Position numbers and translations under genes: made by a program. Below, piece by piece: positions 1 to 7,713 of a DNA stretch of 35,274 nt. This DNA is from Alphaproteobacteria bacterium (GTDB lineage Bacteria > Pseudomonadota > Alphaproteobacteria > Rhizobiales > Hyphomicrobiaceae), in assembly GCA_019137195.1 (NCBI GenBank), contig JAGVSR010000060.1:1-35274 (forward strand). The letters run 5' to 3'. Positions within the stretch are counted from its first letter, which is position 1; every line of letters starts with the position of its first letter. The notes beneath the pieces were generated by a model. It was not told the DNA's origin. It saw only the letters and a program-made list of their open reading frames with translations, and did not search any database.

Positions 1-446
1 ATTCTCAGGTTCCGAAGATTGCGACCAGACTACCCCGACACGGGCCGCAACCAAGGCCGCCCCCCCGACGAGTGGCCCATTCTTGACCCGCCCCCGCACA
101 AAGGACAAGTCCCATTCCATCCGATCCGTGTGCTGAGGCGGCAGTTGCGCTCTCGCGCTGCTCCGCAGCCGCGAGGCTCTATTGATCGAGATCAATTGGC
201 ATGCATTGTCGGCCCCTGCCGGGACATGCGGACGGCGCAAGCCGGATCGACGAGAATGCGCCCGGCCCGAGACGACCGTCCGACCCTGACACGGCCCTCG
301 CGGGCCGGGCCCGCCTCGACGTCGCGTCCGGAGGGTGCCAGCGGTAGCGAAGCAGGCTGGTGTGGCAATTCTGAAGGCCGCGTCATTCTCGCGGCTGGGT
401 TCTTGGGCGGACTTCGGAATTTGAGCCACGCGAGCTCAAAGGCTGG
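1..446. other. Left-edge stretch without a convincing gene
   Basis: Open frames cross this stretch on both strands, but their translations are rich in Arg, Pro, Gly and Ser, have no recognisable domain and look like by-products of high GC. The one clear signal is a perfect FNR/FixK-type box at 182-195, listed separately. It may belong to the promoter of a minus-strand gene that begins left of the window. Confidence 0.5.
182..195. promoter_or_regulatory. FNR/FixK-type binding box (perfect palindrome)
   Basis: The sequence is TTGAT-CGAG-ATCAA, an exact match to the FNR/Anr/FixK consensus TTGAT-N4-ATCAA. No gene starts rightwards (the next gene, phaC, converges on this region), so the likely target is a minus-strand gene starting beyond position 1. 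The match is seen directly; its use is inferred. Confidence 0.6.
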
Positions 447-521
447 CTAGTGTCCTTTCGACCGCGACGTTCGTTTGGAGCGTGCCGCAGAATGTGACGA
501 ACGTCGCGATCTGGACACTAG
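447..521. repeat. 75-bp palindromic MITE-like element, copy 1
   Basis: The element has perfect 9-bp terminal inverted repeats, CTAGTGTCC at 447-455 and GGACACTAG at 513-521, and an inner palindrome (around GACCGCGACGTTCGT, 460-474, pairing with ACGAACGTCGCG further right). A second copy in opposite orientation lies at 5264-5340. The right-hand CTAG provides the TAG stop codon of phaC on the minus strand. The hairpin could also terminate phaC transcription. No transposase is present, so it would be non-autonomous. Confidence 0.8.
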
Positions 522-2455
522 CGCATGTGGATATAGGTCCCCGGCGCGTCCTCGAGCGGAGGAAGGTCGCGTTCCGCAGCACCCATCGGCGGCGGCGGCG
601 TGAGGTCACCGGAAAGCCGCTTCAGCCACTGTGCCCACTCCGGCCACCACGACCCCTCCTTGACCGGTGTGCGTGCGGCCCAAGAATCCGCGTCGATGAA
701 GAAGTCGTGCTCGGCACGCGTTCCGACTTGATAGCTGCGATTGCGCCGCCCGGGCTCCGACACGATGCCGGCGTTGTGCCCGCCCGCCGTAAGCACGAAT
801 GTCACGTCGGTGTCACTGAGCGCGTTCCACTTGTAGACGGAGCGCCACGGCGCCACGTGGTCCTTGACCGTTCCGACCGCGAACACCGGCTCGCGGATGT
901 CCGAGATGAGCACCGGCCGGCCGTCGACCTTGAACCGGCCCTCGGCGAGGTCGTTGTTGAGATAGAGACGCCGCAGGTACTCGGAATGCATGCGGTAGGG
1001 CATGCGGGTGGAATCGGCGTTCCACGCCATGAGGTCGATCATCGGCGCACGCTCGCCCATCAGGTATTCATGCATGATGCGCGACCAGACGAGGTCGTTC
1101 GAGCGCAGCATCTGGAACGCACCCGTCATCTGCCCCGCGTCGAGGAAGCCTTGCTCCCACATCATGTCCTCGAGGAAGGAAAGCTGGCTCTCGTTGATGA
1201 AGAGCTGCAATTCTCCCGGCTCTTTGAAGTCGATCTGCGAGGCGAGGAAGGTCAAGGTCTCGAACGGTGCGGTGCCGTTACGGTCGGCCGCTGCCGCCGC
1301 GATGGCGAGCAGGGTGCCGCCGAGGCAATAGCCGGCACCATGAACCTTTGTTTCGGGCATGATCGTACGGACGGCGTCCAGAGCCGCCATGACGCCCATC
1401 CGCCGGTAATCGTCGAACCCGACGTCACGATCCGACGGATCCGGGTTCTTCCATGAAATGGCGAACACCGTGAAGCCCTGGTCGACGAGATACTTGATCA
1501 TAGAATTCTGCGGCGAGAGATCGAGGATGTAGTATTTCATGATCCACGCCGGCACGATGAGAATGGGCTCCGGATAGACCGAGCCGGTGCTCGGTGCGTA
1601 CTGAATGAGCTCCATAAGCCGGTTGCGATAGACGACCTTGCCCGGTGTGATGGCCACCTCGCGTCCCGGCCTGAATTTTTCTGCTCCCGGCGGCGGTTGA
1701 CCGCCGAGCGTGCGCTCCATGTCCTCCACGAAATAGTGCCAGCCGCGCACGAAATTCATACCGCTCTGGCGCGCAGTGGCTTGCAGGATCTCGGGATTCG
1801 TCCAGATGAAATTCGACGGCGAAAACACGTCGAGGATCTGCCGGGCCGTGAACTCAAGCATCCGCTCGTGCTGCGCCGAAACGCCCGGCACGCCGGTTGT
1901 CGCCACCGTCCACCACTGCTGCATGAGAAGGTGCGACTGATAGAATAGATTATATGGCCACTTCTGCCACGCGTCGCCGTTGAACCGCTGGTCCTGCGGC
2001 AACGGATCGATGCACGGCACGTGGCCGTTCTGCATGAGCGCGCAGCGCATGGCGAAGCGCTGCAGCTTCATGGCCTTGCGCGCCGCTTTCTCGGCAAGCT
2101 GCAGCCGTTTGCCCGGCGCCGCCGCTAGATGAGTGAGCCAGTCGAGATAAGCGCCCGTCAGCGACGCGGGCGATAGCCCCATGGTGAGCTTGGCGAGCGT
2201 AGCGTGCGTCGCCCGGTCGAGCACCTCGGCCATGGCCGTCGCCGAATAGGAGTCGCGCTCGTAGAGCCCGCCGTCCGCTTCGGCCGATTCCGTCCGCGCT
2301 GCGACCGCCGCACGCACCGCCTTGGCTCTTGCCTCCGACAGCGGCGCCTTGGCCTGCGAGACTTTTGGCCGAAGCGACGCGGGCGACGGCGAGGGGGCGG
2401 CCTCGGCAGCCTCCAGCGGCTTCAGGGGCGCGGCGCGTCCGGCTTCAGCGGCCAT
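518..2455 (-). CDS. phaC: Poly(3-hydroxyalkanoate) polymerase (PHA synthase, class I type)
   Basis: The protein polymerises hydroxyacyl-CoA, typically 3-hydroxybutyryl-CoA, into storage polyester at the granule surface. It has 645 residues, slightly longer than usual for class I PhaC because of an Ala/Pro-rich N-terminal extension of about 50 residues. The alpha/beta-hydrolase core carries the modified lipase box GYCLGG with the nucleophile Cys377, and the other triad members fit Asp532 (VKDHVAPW) and His560 (GGHNAGIVS). The PhaC N-terminal domain motif NFVRGWHYFVED is present. The ATG is preceded on its strand by AGAGAGGG at a good distance. It is divergent from the P-type ATPase gene. Its TAG stop lies inside the repeat element at 447-521. 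No phaA, phaB, phaR or phasin gene is next to it, so it appears to be an isolated synthase. Confidence 0.95.
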   Translation of the reverse strand: MAAEAGRAAPLKPLEAAEAAPSPSPASLRPKVSQAKAPLSEARAKAVRAAVAARTESAEADGGLYERDSYSATAMAEVLDRATHATLAKLTMGLSPASLTGAYLDWLTHLAAAPGKRLQLAEKAARKAMKLQRFAMRCALMQNGHVPCIDPLPQDQRFNGDAWQKWPYNLFYQSHLLMQQWWTVATTGVPGVSAQHERMLEFTARQILDVFSPSNFIWTNPEILQATARQSGMNFVRGWHYFVEDMERTLGGQPPPGAEKFRPGREVAITPGKVVYRNRLMELIQYAPSTGSVYPEPILIVPAWIMKYYILDLSPQNSMIKYLVDQGFTVFAISWKNPDPSDRDVGFDDYRRMGVMAALDAVRTIMPETKVHGAGYCLGGTLLAIAAAAADRNGTAPFETLTFLASQIDFKEPGELQLFINESQLSFLEDMMWEQGFLDAGQMTGAFQMLRSNDLVWSRIMHEYLMGERAPMIDLMAWNADSTRMPYRMHSEYLRRLYLNNDLAEGRFKVDGRPVLISDIREPVFAVGTVKDHVAPWRSVYKWNALSDTDVTFVLTAGGHNAGIVSEPGRRNRSYQVGTRAEHDFFIDADSWAARTPVKEGSWWPEWAQWLKRLSGDLTPPPPMGAAERDLPPLEDAPGTYIHMR

Positions 2456-2649
2456 GTTGCTGATCCCTCTCTGGTCGGCCGCCGGTGCCGAACGAATGCA
2501 CCAGCGGCGAGTTGTTGGCGCGACGGGAAGAGCCCGGCTCTCCAGGAGCCTCGGCCCTGACGCGTTACGCCAGATGAAGATTACACCCCTTTAGATATAC
2601 TTCGTTGCCGGCACGCCAAGACCTTGCGTTGCGTCAAGGAAGCCTCGCC

Positions 2650-2742
2650 GTGAGCATTGTCTTGGTTGACCAGTCGTTGCATGGCGATCGACCCTGCGAC
2701 GTCGACGTGCCGGACAAGGTGCCTGCCGAGGAGCCGACGTGA
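2650..2742 (+). CDS. Candidate 30-residue leader ORF upstream of the P-type ATPase
   Basis: A GTG at 2650 follows a good Shine-Dalgarno sequence (AAGGAAG, 2635-2641) and opens a 30-codon frame, beginning MSIVLVDQSLHG. It ends with TGA at 2740-2742, overlapping the GTG start of the ATPase gene at 2739 (GTGA). This arrangement suggests translational coupling or a regulatory leader peptide. Enterobacterial mgtA has a short proline-containing leader (mgtL); this peptide is unrelated in sequence but has three prolines towards its end. No homology was recognised, and it could be chance. Confidence 0.35.
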   Translation: MSIVLVDQSLHGDRPCDVDVPDKVPAEEPT

Positions 2743-5267
2743 CCGAAACGACCGCGTTTTGGGCCCTCCACGCCCCCGAAGTCCTCGACCGCCTCGGTAC
2801 GCGGTGCGACGGACTGTCGTCTGCCGAGGCGGCAGCACGCCTCACATCCGCAGGGGCCAACACCGTTACCGAGGACCGGGCTGCGACCGCCTGGCACCTT
2901 CTGCTGCGTCAGCTCGAAAGCCCGCTTGTCCTCATCCTCGTGTTCGGCTCCTTGGTTTCCATCGTGCTCCGCGAATGGATCGACGCTTCGATCATCCTTT
3001 CGATCGTCATTGGCAGCGCGCTCCTGGGCTTCTGGCAGGAGCATCGGGCGTCCGAAGCGCTGGCGAGGCTGCGCCGGCGCCTGTCGCTTGTGGTCGAGGC
3101 CCGCCGTGACGGCGACTGGCGACCGGTCCCCGCCGCCGACGTCGTACCCGGCGATATCGTCCGCCTTTCGGCCGGCAACCTCGTTCCCGCGGATGCCATC
3201 CTCGTCGAGGCCCGTGACTTCCTCGTCACAGAGGCCGCGCTGACGGGAGAGTCGTTCCCGGTCGAGAAGGTTCCCGGCATCGTGGCAGCGGACGCCGAGC
3301 TCGCGAGGCGCACCAACATGGTCTTCCTCGGCACGTCGGTGAGAAGCGGCACGGCGACCGCGGTCGTCGTCGAGACAGGCCCGCGGACCGTGTTCGGCGC
3401 CATCGCCAGCCGCCTTGCCGAGGACGATCCGGAGACGGACTTCGCCCGCGGCCTCCGCCAGTTCGGCATCATGCTCTCCCGCGTGATGATCGTGATGGCG
3501 CTCTTCGTGCTGACCGTAAACGTCATGGCCGACCGCCCGGCCATCGACAGCCTGCTCTTCGCCGTGGCGCTCGCCGTCGGCCTTTCGCCCGAGCTTCTGC
3601 CCGCTATCGTCAGCGTCACGCTCTCGGAGGGCGCGCGCCAGCTCGCGGACCGGGGCGTCATCGTCCGCCGCCTCGAGGCTATCGAGAACCTCGGCGCGAT
3701 GGACATCCTTTGCACCGACAAAACCGGCACCCTGACTAGAGGCGACGTCGAGCTCGCCGCCGCATGCGATCCCGGCGGGCAGTCCTCCGACGTGGTCATG
3801 CGCCTCGCCGTTCTCAACGCCAGGCTCGAGACCGGAATCGCCAACCCGCTCGACTCCGCCATCGTCGCCGCCGGAGAGGCAGCCGGCGTCGCAACTGATG
3901 ACGCGGCGAAGCTCGACGAGATCCCTTACGACTTCATTCGCAAGCGTCTCACCATAGCCGTTGCCGCAGACGGAGCCGCAGCCCTCCTCGTCACCAAGGG
4001 CGCCGTGCCGAACGTCATCGCATGCTGCAGCACCGTCACGGACGAGCGTGGAGCGGAGCCGATCAGCGATACCGTCCGCGCCGCCATCGACCGCTTCTGC
4101 GAGACGAAGGCCAGGGAGGGGCACCGCGTCCTGGCCGTAGCCACCCGCAAGCTATCCGATCGCCGCAGCATCACCCGCGACGACGAGTGCGAGATGACGC
4201 TGAGGGGTTTTCTGCTCTTCCGTGACCCACCGAAGGAGGGCATCGTCGAGACGGTCGCCGCGCTCGAAAGGCTCGGGATCGCGATCAAGATCGTGAGCGG
4301 CGACAATCGACATACCGCCGCCCACATAGGGGACGCCATCGGGCTCGATCCCTCCCGCATGCTGACCGGTGATGACATCGCCCGTATGCGCGACGAGGCG
4401 CTCTGGCACGCTGCCGAGCGGACCGACGTGTTTGCGGAGATCGACCCGCAGCAGAAGGAGCGTATCGTGCGCGCGCTGCAGAAGCGCGGTCATGCAGTCG
4501 GCTACATGGGCGACGGCATCAACGACGCTCCGTCTTTGATGGCGGCTGACGTTGGCATCTCGGTCGATCAGGCCGTCGACGTGGCGCGCGAGAGCGCCGA
4601 CGTCGTGCTCCTCCGCCCCGATCTCGACGTGCTCCGCATCGGCGTGATCGACGGCCGGCGCACATTCGCCAACACGCTGAAGTACATCAAGATCACGGTC
4701 AGCGCCAACTTCGGCAACATGCTCAGCATGGCAGCGGCGACTGTAGCGCTGCCGTTCCTGCCGCTCGCCGCAAAGCAGATCCTGCTCAACAACTTCCTCT
4801 CCGATTTCCCCTCGCTCGCCATCTCGACCGACGATGTCGATCGCGAGGAGCTCGAGACCGCCCAGCGCTGGAGCATCGCCGACGTACGGCGCTTCATGGT
4901 CGTGTTCGGACTTGTCAGCAGCGCCTTCGACCTCGTGACGTTCTACCTCCTCCACGCCGTCTTCCATGCCGGCGAGGCCTTGTTCCAGAGCGCCTGGTTC
5001 GTCGTCTCGCTGCTGACCGAGCTGGTGGTGGTCCTGATCCTGCGCACCCGATTGCCCGCCTGGGAGAGTCGCCCGAGCCCCTATCTCTTGTGGTCGACCG
5101 TCGTTGTCGGCGGCGTCGCGCTCGTGTTGCCCTACCTCGGCCGCTTGTCGGGCATCTTCGGGCTGGTTCCGATACCAGGGCACATCTTGGCAGCCATGCT
5201 CGGCGTCGTCGCTGGCTACGCCGTCGCCACCGAGATCGCGAAGCGCTATGTCGGCATCCGTTCCTAG
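2739..5267 (+). CDS. mgtA: P-type ATPase, Mg2+-importing type (P3B, MgtA/MgtB-like)
   Basis: This inner-membrane pump couples ATP hydrolysis to cation transport; the closest family I recognise is the Mg2+-importing P3B ATPases. It has 842 residues, a little shorter than enterobacterial MgtA. In order, there are a cation-ATPase N-terminal region, actuator motif TGES (169-172), a TM4 motif GLSPELLP (about 281-288) close to MgtA GLTPEMLP, phosphorylation site DKTGTLT with Asp327, and hinge motif MGDGINDAP near residue 590. The C-terminal membrane part has MgtA-like stretches (RRTFANTLKYIK, FQSAWFVVSLL). The GTG start follows GAGGAG at 2729-2734. The stop codon is supplied by the repeat element at 5264-5340. 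Other P-type substrates cannot be excluded from sequence alone. Confidence 0.88.
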   Translation: MTETTAFWALHAPEVLDRLGTRCDGLSSAEAAARLTSAGANTVTEDRAATAWHLLLRQLESPLVLILVFGSLVSIVLREWIDASIILSIVIGSALLGFWQEHRASEALARLRRRLSLVVEARRDGDWRPVPAADVVPGDIVRLSAGNLVPADAILVEARDFLVTEAALTGESFPVEKVPGIVAADAELARRTNMVFLGTSVRSGTATAVVVETGPRTVFGAIASRLAEDDPETDFARGLRQFGIMLSRVMIVMALFVLTVNVMADRPAIDSLLFAVALAVGLSPELLPAIVSVTLSEGARQLADRGVIVRRLEAIENLGAMDILCTDKTGTLTRGDVELAAACDPGGQSSDVVMRLAVLNARLETGIANPLDSAIVAAGEAAGVATDDAAKLDEIPYDFIRKRLTIAVAADGAAALLVTKGAVPNVIACCSTVTDERGAEPISDTVRAAIDRFCETKAREGHRVLAVATRKLSDRRSITRDDECEMTLRGFLLFRDPPKEGIVETVAALERLGIAIKIVSGDNRHTAAHIGDAIGLDPSRMLTGDDIARMRDEALWHAAERTDVFAEIDPQQKERIVRALQKRGHAVGYMGDGINDAPSLMAADVGISVDQAVDVARESADVVLLRPDLDVLRIGVIDGRRTFANTLKYIKITVSANFGNMLSMAAATVALPFLPLAAKQILLNNFLSDFPSLAISTDDVDREELETAQRWSIADVRRFMVVFGLVSSAFDLVTFYLLHAVFHAGEALFQSAWFVVSLLTELVVVLILRTRLPAWESRPSPYLLWSTVVVGGVALVLPYLGRLSGIFGLVPIPGHILAAMLGVVAGYAVATEIAKRYVGIRS

Positions 5268-5340
5268 TGTCATTGCGACCGCAAAGTTCGTCACGTTCTG
5301 CGACACGCTCTGAACGGACGTCGCGGTCGAAAGGGCACGC
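5264..5340. repeat. Palindromic MITE-like element, copy 2 (inverted relative to copy 1)
   Basis: The reverse complement of this stretch aligns over its whole length with 447-521, with a modest number of substitutions. Shared blocks include TTTCGACCGCGACGT and GTGACGAAC. The left end, CTAGTGTC, is intact, and its TAG ends the ATPase gene. The right end (GGGCACGC) has degenerated from GGACACTAG. As with phaC, the same end of the element abuts the gene's 3' end. Confidence 0.8.
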
Positions 5341-5471
5341 GCCTGCGGGCTCATGAGCTCGGAGCCATAGTCGTGTCGAGGCGAGTTGGACCTCTCGCAC
5401 ACTGAGGACAGACTCGCGATCGTGCCCGGGCCTGCCTCGTGCAGCCGGTGCAGCGCTGGAGAATCCGGACG

Positions 5472-5768
5472 CTACGGCGCAATGAGCCCTTTCAACAGCG
5501 CGGCAACGAGCGCTTGCTCGCGGGTCTTTGCGTTGAGCTTGCGTCGCGCATTGGCAAGATGCAGCCGCACCGTCGACCGCGACAAGTGGAGCTGCGCCGC
5601 GATCTGGCCATCCTGCAGCCCGCGCGCCAGCCATTCGAGGCATTCGATTTCGCGCGGCGAGCGCACGGCGGCCTGGAACCTGTCATGCGTTCGGCCGGCC
5701 GCAGCACGATCGTCGGGTGCCGACACCTGGCGTGGCGTTGGAGCAATGATGCTCCGGATCGTTTGCAT
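5472..5768 (-). CDS. Short LuxR-type HTH protein (DNA-binding domain only)
   Basis: The product has 98 residues. Residues 37-98 form a typical LuxR/GerE helix-turn-helix: SPREIECLEWLARGLQDGQI, then AQLHLSRSTVRLHLANARRK, with the usual final helix. There is no receiver or autoinducer-binding domain, and the N-terminal 36 residues are unrecognised. It may be a stand-alone regulator of the GerE type or a remnant of a longer response regulator. It lies just downstream of the BetI-like gene on the same strand (74-bp gap), so the two could be co-transcribed. Its target is unknown. Confidence 0.7.
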   Translation of the reverse strand: MQTIRSIIAPTPRQVSAPDDRAAAGRTHDRFQAAVRSPREIECLEWLARGLQDGQIAAQLHLSRSTVRLHLANARRKLNAKTREQALVAALLKGLIAP

Positions 5769-5842
5769 AATGCCTCACCGTCCGGCGGAGCACTCGTGCC
5801 CGCCGCAAAAGAAGACTGCCAAAAAGTGGTCTGCCCTGACGC

Positions 5843-6532
5843 CTAGATTTTAGATGACGCCGCGCGCTCGAGCGGCATTTTCGGGAACACCCCGTCCCAC
5901 TCGGGAACGAGCGCCTTCAGAACCGCCGCCGCCGCATCGAGCGCCTCGCTGTCGTTGAAGCTGTCGGGATCGATGTGGCTGTCGAGCCAGAGACCGAACA
6001 CAATCGCATTGAGCGCCCGCGCCTTGGCCCGCGAGGCGCGAGCCCGGCCTTTGGGGTCGCCCGCGAGTGCGCCGAATGCCTGCGCCAGCTCGCCGACGTA
6101 GATTTTGTCCGCTTCGCGCGTGTTGGTGCGGTAAATCTCCTGCGAGCGGGCTTCCCCCCAGGTTGTGTACCAGAGCGAGAGGATGGCCGGGTGCCGGCGC
6201 ACGAACGCCACGTCGTGGGCGATGACGGTCGCGAGTCTCACTGCTGGTGCCAGGTCTGGTTTCCGGATGTGTCGGTCCCAGCTCGCTTCGTAGATGCTCC
6301 CCGCAAGCTCGAGGGCCGCCGCAATGAGCTGCTCCTTGGTCTTGAAATGGAACGTGACGAGCCCGCGCGACAGGCCCGACTCCTCGGCAATGGTCGCGAA
6401 CGTGGTGCCTTCGAGCCCACGCCTGGCCATCACCACGATTGCGCTCTCGATGAGGAGGCGCCGCGTCGCCTCGCCCCTTGCGCGGCGCTGATCCTGGAGC
6501 CCACTCGCGGTCGTCGTCCCCTCGATGCTCAT
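5843..6532 (-). CDS. betI: TetR-family transcriptional repressor, BetI-like
   Basis: The product has 229 residues. An N-terminal TetR helix-turn-helix spans about residues 20-70, with recognition region GTTFATIAEESGLSRGLVTF and the following FKTKEQLI, close to BetI. The C-terminal domain (YTTWGEARSQEIYRTN, ALNAIVFGLWLDSHID) also resembles BetI, the choline-responsive repressor of betaine synthesis genes. The assignment fits the betB/betA genes in the window, although imuA-imuB-dnaE2 lies between them. A near-perfect palindrome at 6548-6565, 16 bp upstream of the ATG, suggests autoregulation. A related TetR repressor with another ligand remains possible. Confidence 0.75.
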   Translation of the reverse strand: MSIEGTTTASGLQDQRRARGEATRRLLIESAIVVMARRGLEGTTFATIAEESGLSRGLVTFHFKTKEQLIAAALELAGSIYEASWDRHIRKPDLAPAVRLATVIAHDVAFVRRHPAILSLWYTTWGEARSQEIYRTNTREADKIYVGELAQAFGALAGDPKGRARASRAKARALNAIVFGLWLDSHIDPDSFNDSEALDAAAAVLKALVPEWDGVFPKMPLERAASSKI

Positions 6533-6547
6533 AGGCGCCTCATTCTA

Positions 6548-6565
6548 GTTGGTCATATAACCAAC
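6548..6565. promoter_or_regulatory. Candidate TetR/BetI operator
   Basis: The palindrome GTTGGT-N6-ACCAAC matches on 16 of 18 positions and lies directly upstream of the BetI-like gene. Size, symmetry and position are typical of a TetR-family autoregulatory operator. No second copy was found near betB, betA or choX by eye. Confidence 0.6.
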
Positions 6566-6740
6566 AGTATACTTGGCTGGCTGGCTAGTCAAGTAGCGGG
6601 CTAGCGACGGAGGCACCGCGGTGTGCGATTTGAGATGGCTGTCGTGTACCGTTCCAGTAATCGGGTGAGCGCGCATTGCGCTGCTGCGCAACCTGCACCC
6701 TGCCCATCCATCCTTGACTGGTTCCGCCCGCCCATGATAA

Positions 6741-6755
6741 GAACATAACAAGAAC
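6741..6755. promoter_or_regulatory. Alphaproteobacterial LexA (SOS) box
   Basis: The sequence is GAAC-ATAACAA-GAAC, an exact match to the alphaproteobacterial LexA direct-repeat consensus GAAC-N7-GAAC. It lies 22 bp upstream of the imuA start, where LexA would block transcription until DNA damage. imuABC cassettes are known LexA targets in this class. Confidence 0.9.
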
Positions 6756-6777
6756 ATACATATCAGAGCGCGCTGCC

Positions 6778-7713
6778 GTGACCAAGGAGTTGAACGTCGG
6801 GCTTGTCCCCGGGCTTCGTCAGGAAGCGAACGCCAGCCCACGGGCGAAAAACGTCTTTTCTCTCGGACCCGGGCTCGACGGCCTTGTCGGCGGCGGCCTC
6901 GAGCGAGCGGCGCTCCACGAGGTCGTGGCCGCTCCCGGCGAAAGCGTCCCGGCCATCGCCTTCGCTCTCGCCATCGCCCTTTGCGCCGCGAGCCAACCCC
7001 CTCCCCAGCTCACGTCTCCCGTCTCGACGCCTGCCACCCTCCTGCCGCCCACAACGCCCCGGCAACCGGCAGCCGGTGGCTGGCTGCCTCTCCTCTGGGT
7101 CCGTGAGCGGGCCGCCGCCGCGGAGACCGGCCCGGCTTATGCCCCGGGCCTCGTCGACCTCGGCCTCGATCCTCACCGTCTCACCCTCGTCACCCTCGGC
7201 CGCGCTCTCGATGCGCTGAGAGCCACCCTCGAGGCCGCGCGCTGCCCCGCCGTCGGCGCCGTCGTGCTCGAGACCATGGACACCGGCCGTACCATCGACC
7301 TCACGGCCACGCGCCGCCTCACCCTCGCGGCCGAGTCGTCGGGCGCAACGGTCGTCATCGTGCGTGTCTCGGGGCCGCCTGGTGCCAACGCCGCCCGCAC
7401 CCGCTGGCGCGCCGCCGCCGCCGCCTCGCGCACACTCACGGGCTTCAGCTCACTCGCCCCTGGCGGGGGAGGGTTAGGGAGGGGAGGAGCTCAAGATCCG
7501 AGGGAGGAAGCCCCTGACCGACACGTCACGAGAGAAAGGGCAGTGAGACTTGGCCCCGGCCGCCCGTGCTTCGACGTCACGCTTTTGAAACGCCGCGCCG
7601 GCATCGCCGGCCTCGATAGAGAAGTGGAGTGGAACCGTGACCGGCGTATCTTCGAGGAGGCGCTACCTCTGTCTCTGGCTGCCCTTCCTGGCCGCCGACG
7701 CCTGGCGGCTTAG
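6778..7713 (+). CDS. imuA: ImuA, RecA-like accessory protein of the SOS mutagenesis cassette
   Basis: ImuA works with ImuB and DnaE2 in damage-induced mutagenic translesion synthesis. The 311-residue product shows the ImuA core: FSLGPGLDGLVGGGLERAAL near residue 27, WLPLLWVRERAAAAE near 102, and LGLDPHRLTLVTL with the following DALRATLEAA. As in the family, the RecA-like fold lacks a normal Walker A site. The GTG start has no clear Shine-Dalgarno sequence, so the start is uncertain. Two stretches look inserted relative to the usual family pattern: a Pro/Thr-rich one near residues 72-100 and a Gly-rich one near 225-255 encoded by a GC hairpin. The gene overlaps imuB by 77 bp. Confidence 0.85.
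   Translation: MTKELNVGLVPGLRQEANASPRAKNVFSLGPGLDGLVGGGLERAALHEVVAAPGESVPAIAFALAIALCAASQPPPQLTSPVSTPATLLPPTTPRQPAAGGWLPLLWVRERAAAAETGPAYAPGLVDLGLDPHRLTLVTLGRALDALRATLEAARCPAVGAVVLETMDTGRTIDLTATRRLTLAAESSGATVVIVRVSGPPGANAARTRWRAAAAASRTLTGFSSLAPGGGGLGRGGAQDPREEAPDRHVTRERAVRLGPGRPCFDVTLLKRRAGIAGLDREVEWNRDRRIFEEALPLSLAALPGRRRLAA
7451..7490. repeat. GC-rich hairpin repeat inside imuA
   Basis: CTCGCCCC-TGGC-GGGGGAG forms a hairpin followed by a G-rich tract (GGGTTAGGGAGGGGAGG). This is typical of an intergenic repeat rather than of coding sequence, yet it lies in frame within imuA and encodes the Gly-rich stretch APGGGGLGRGG. A similar short palindrome (CCCCT...AGGGG) lies between betB and betA. 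Confidence 0.5.

Noticed and set aside
19-450. 143-residue frame at the left edge
   Set aside because: The translation is low-complexity Arg/Pro/Gly/Ser with no ribosome binding site or domain.
2634-4124. 496-residue minus-strand frame over the ATPase gene
   Set aside because: It is a composition shadow of the P-type ATPase, with no recognisable motif.
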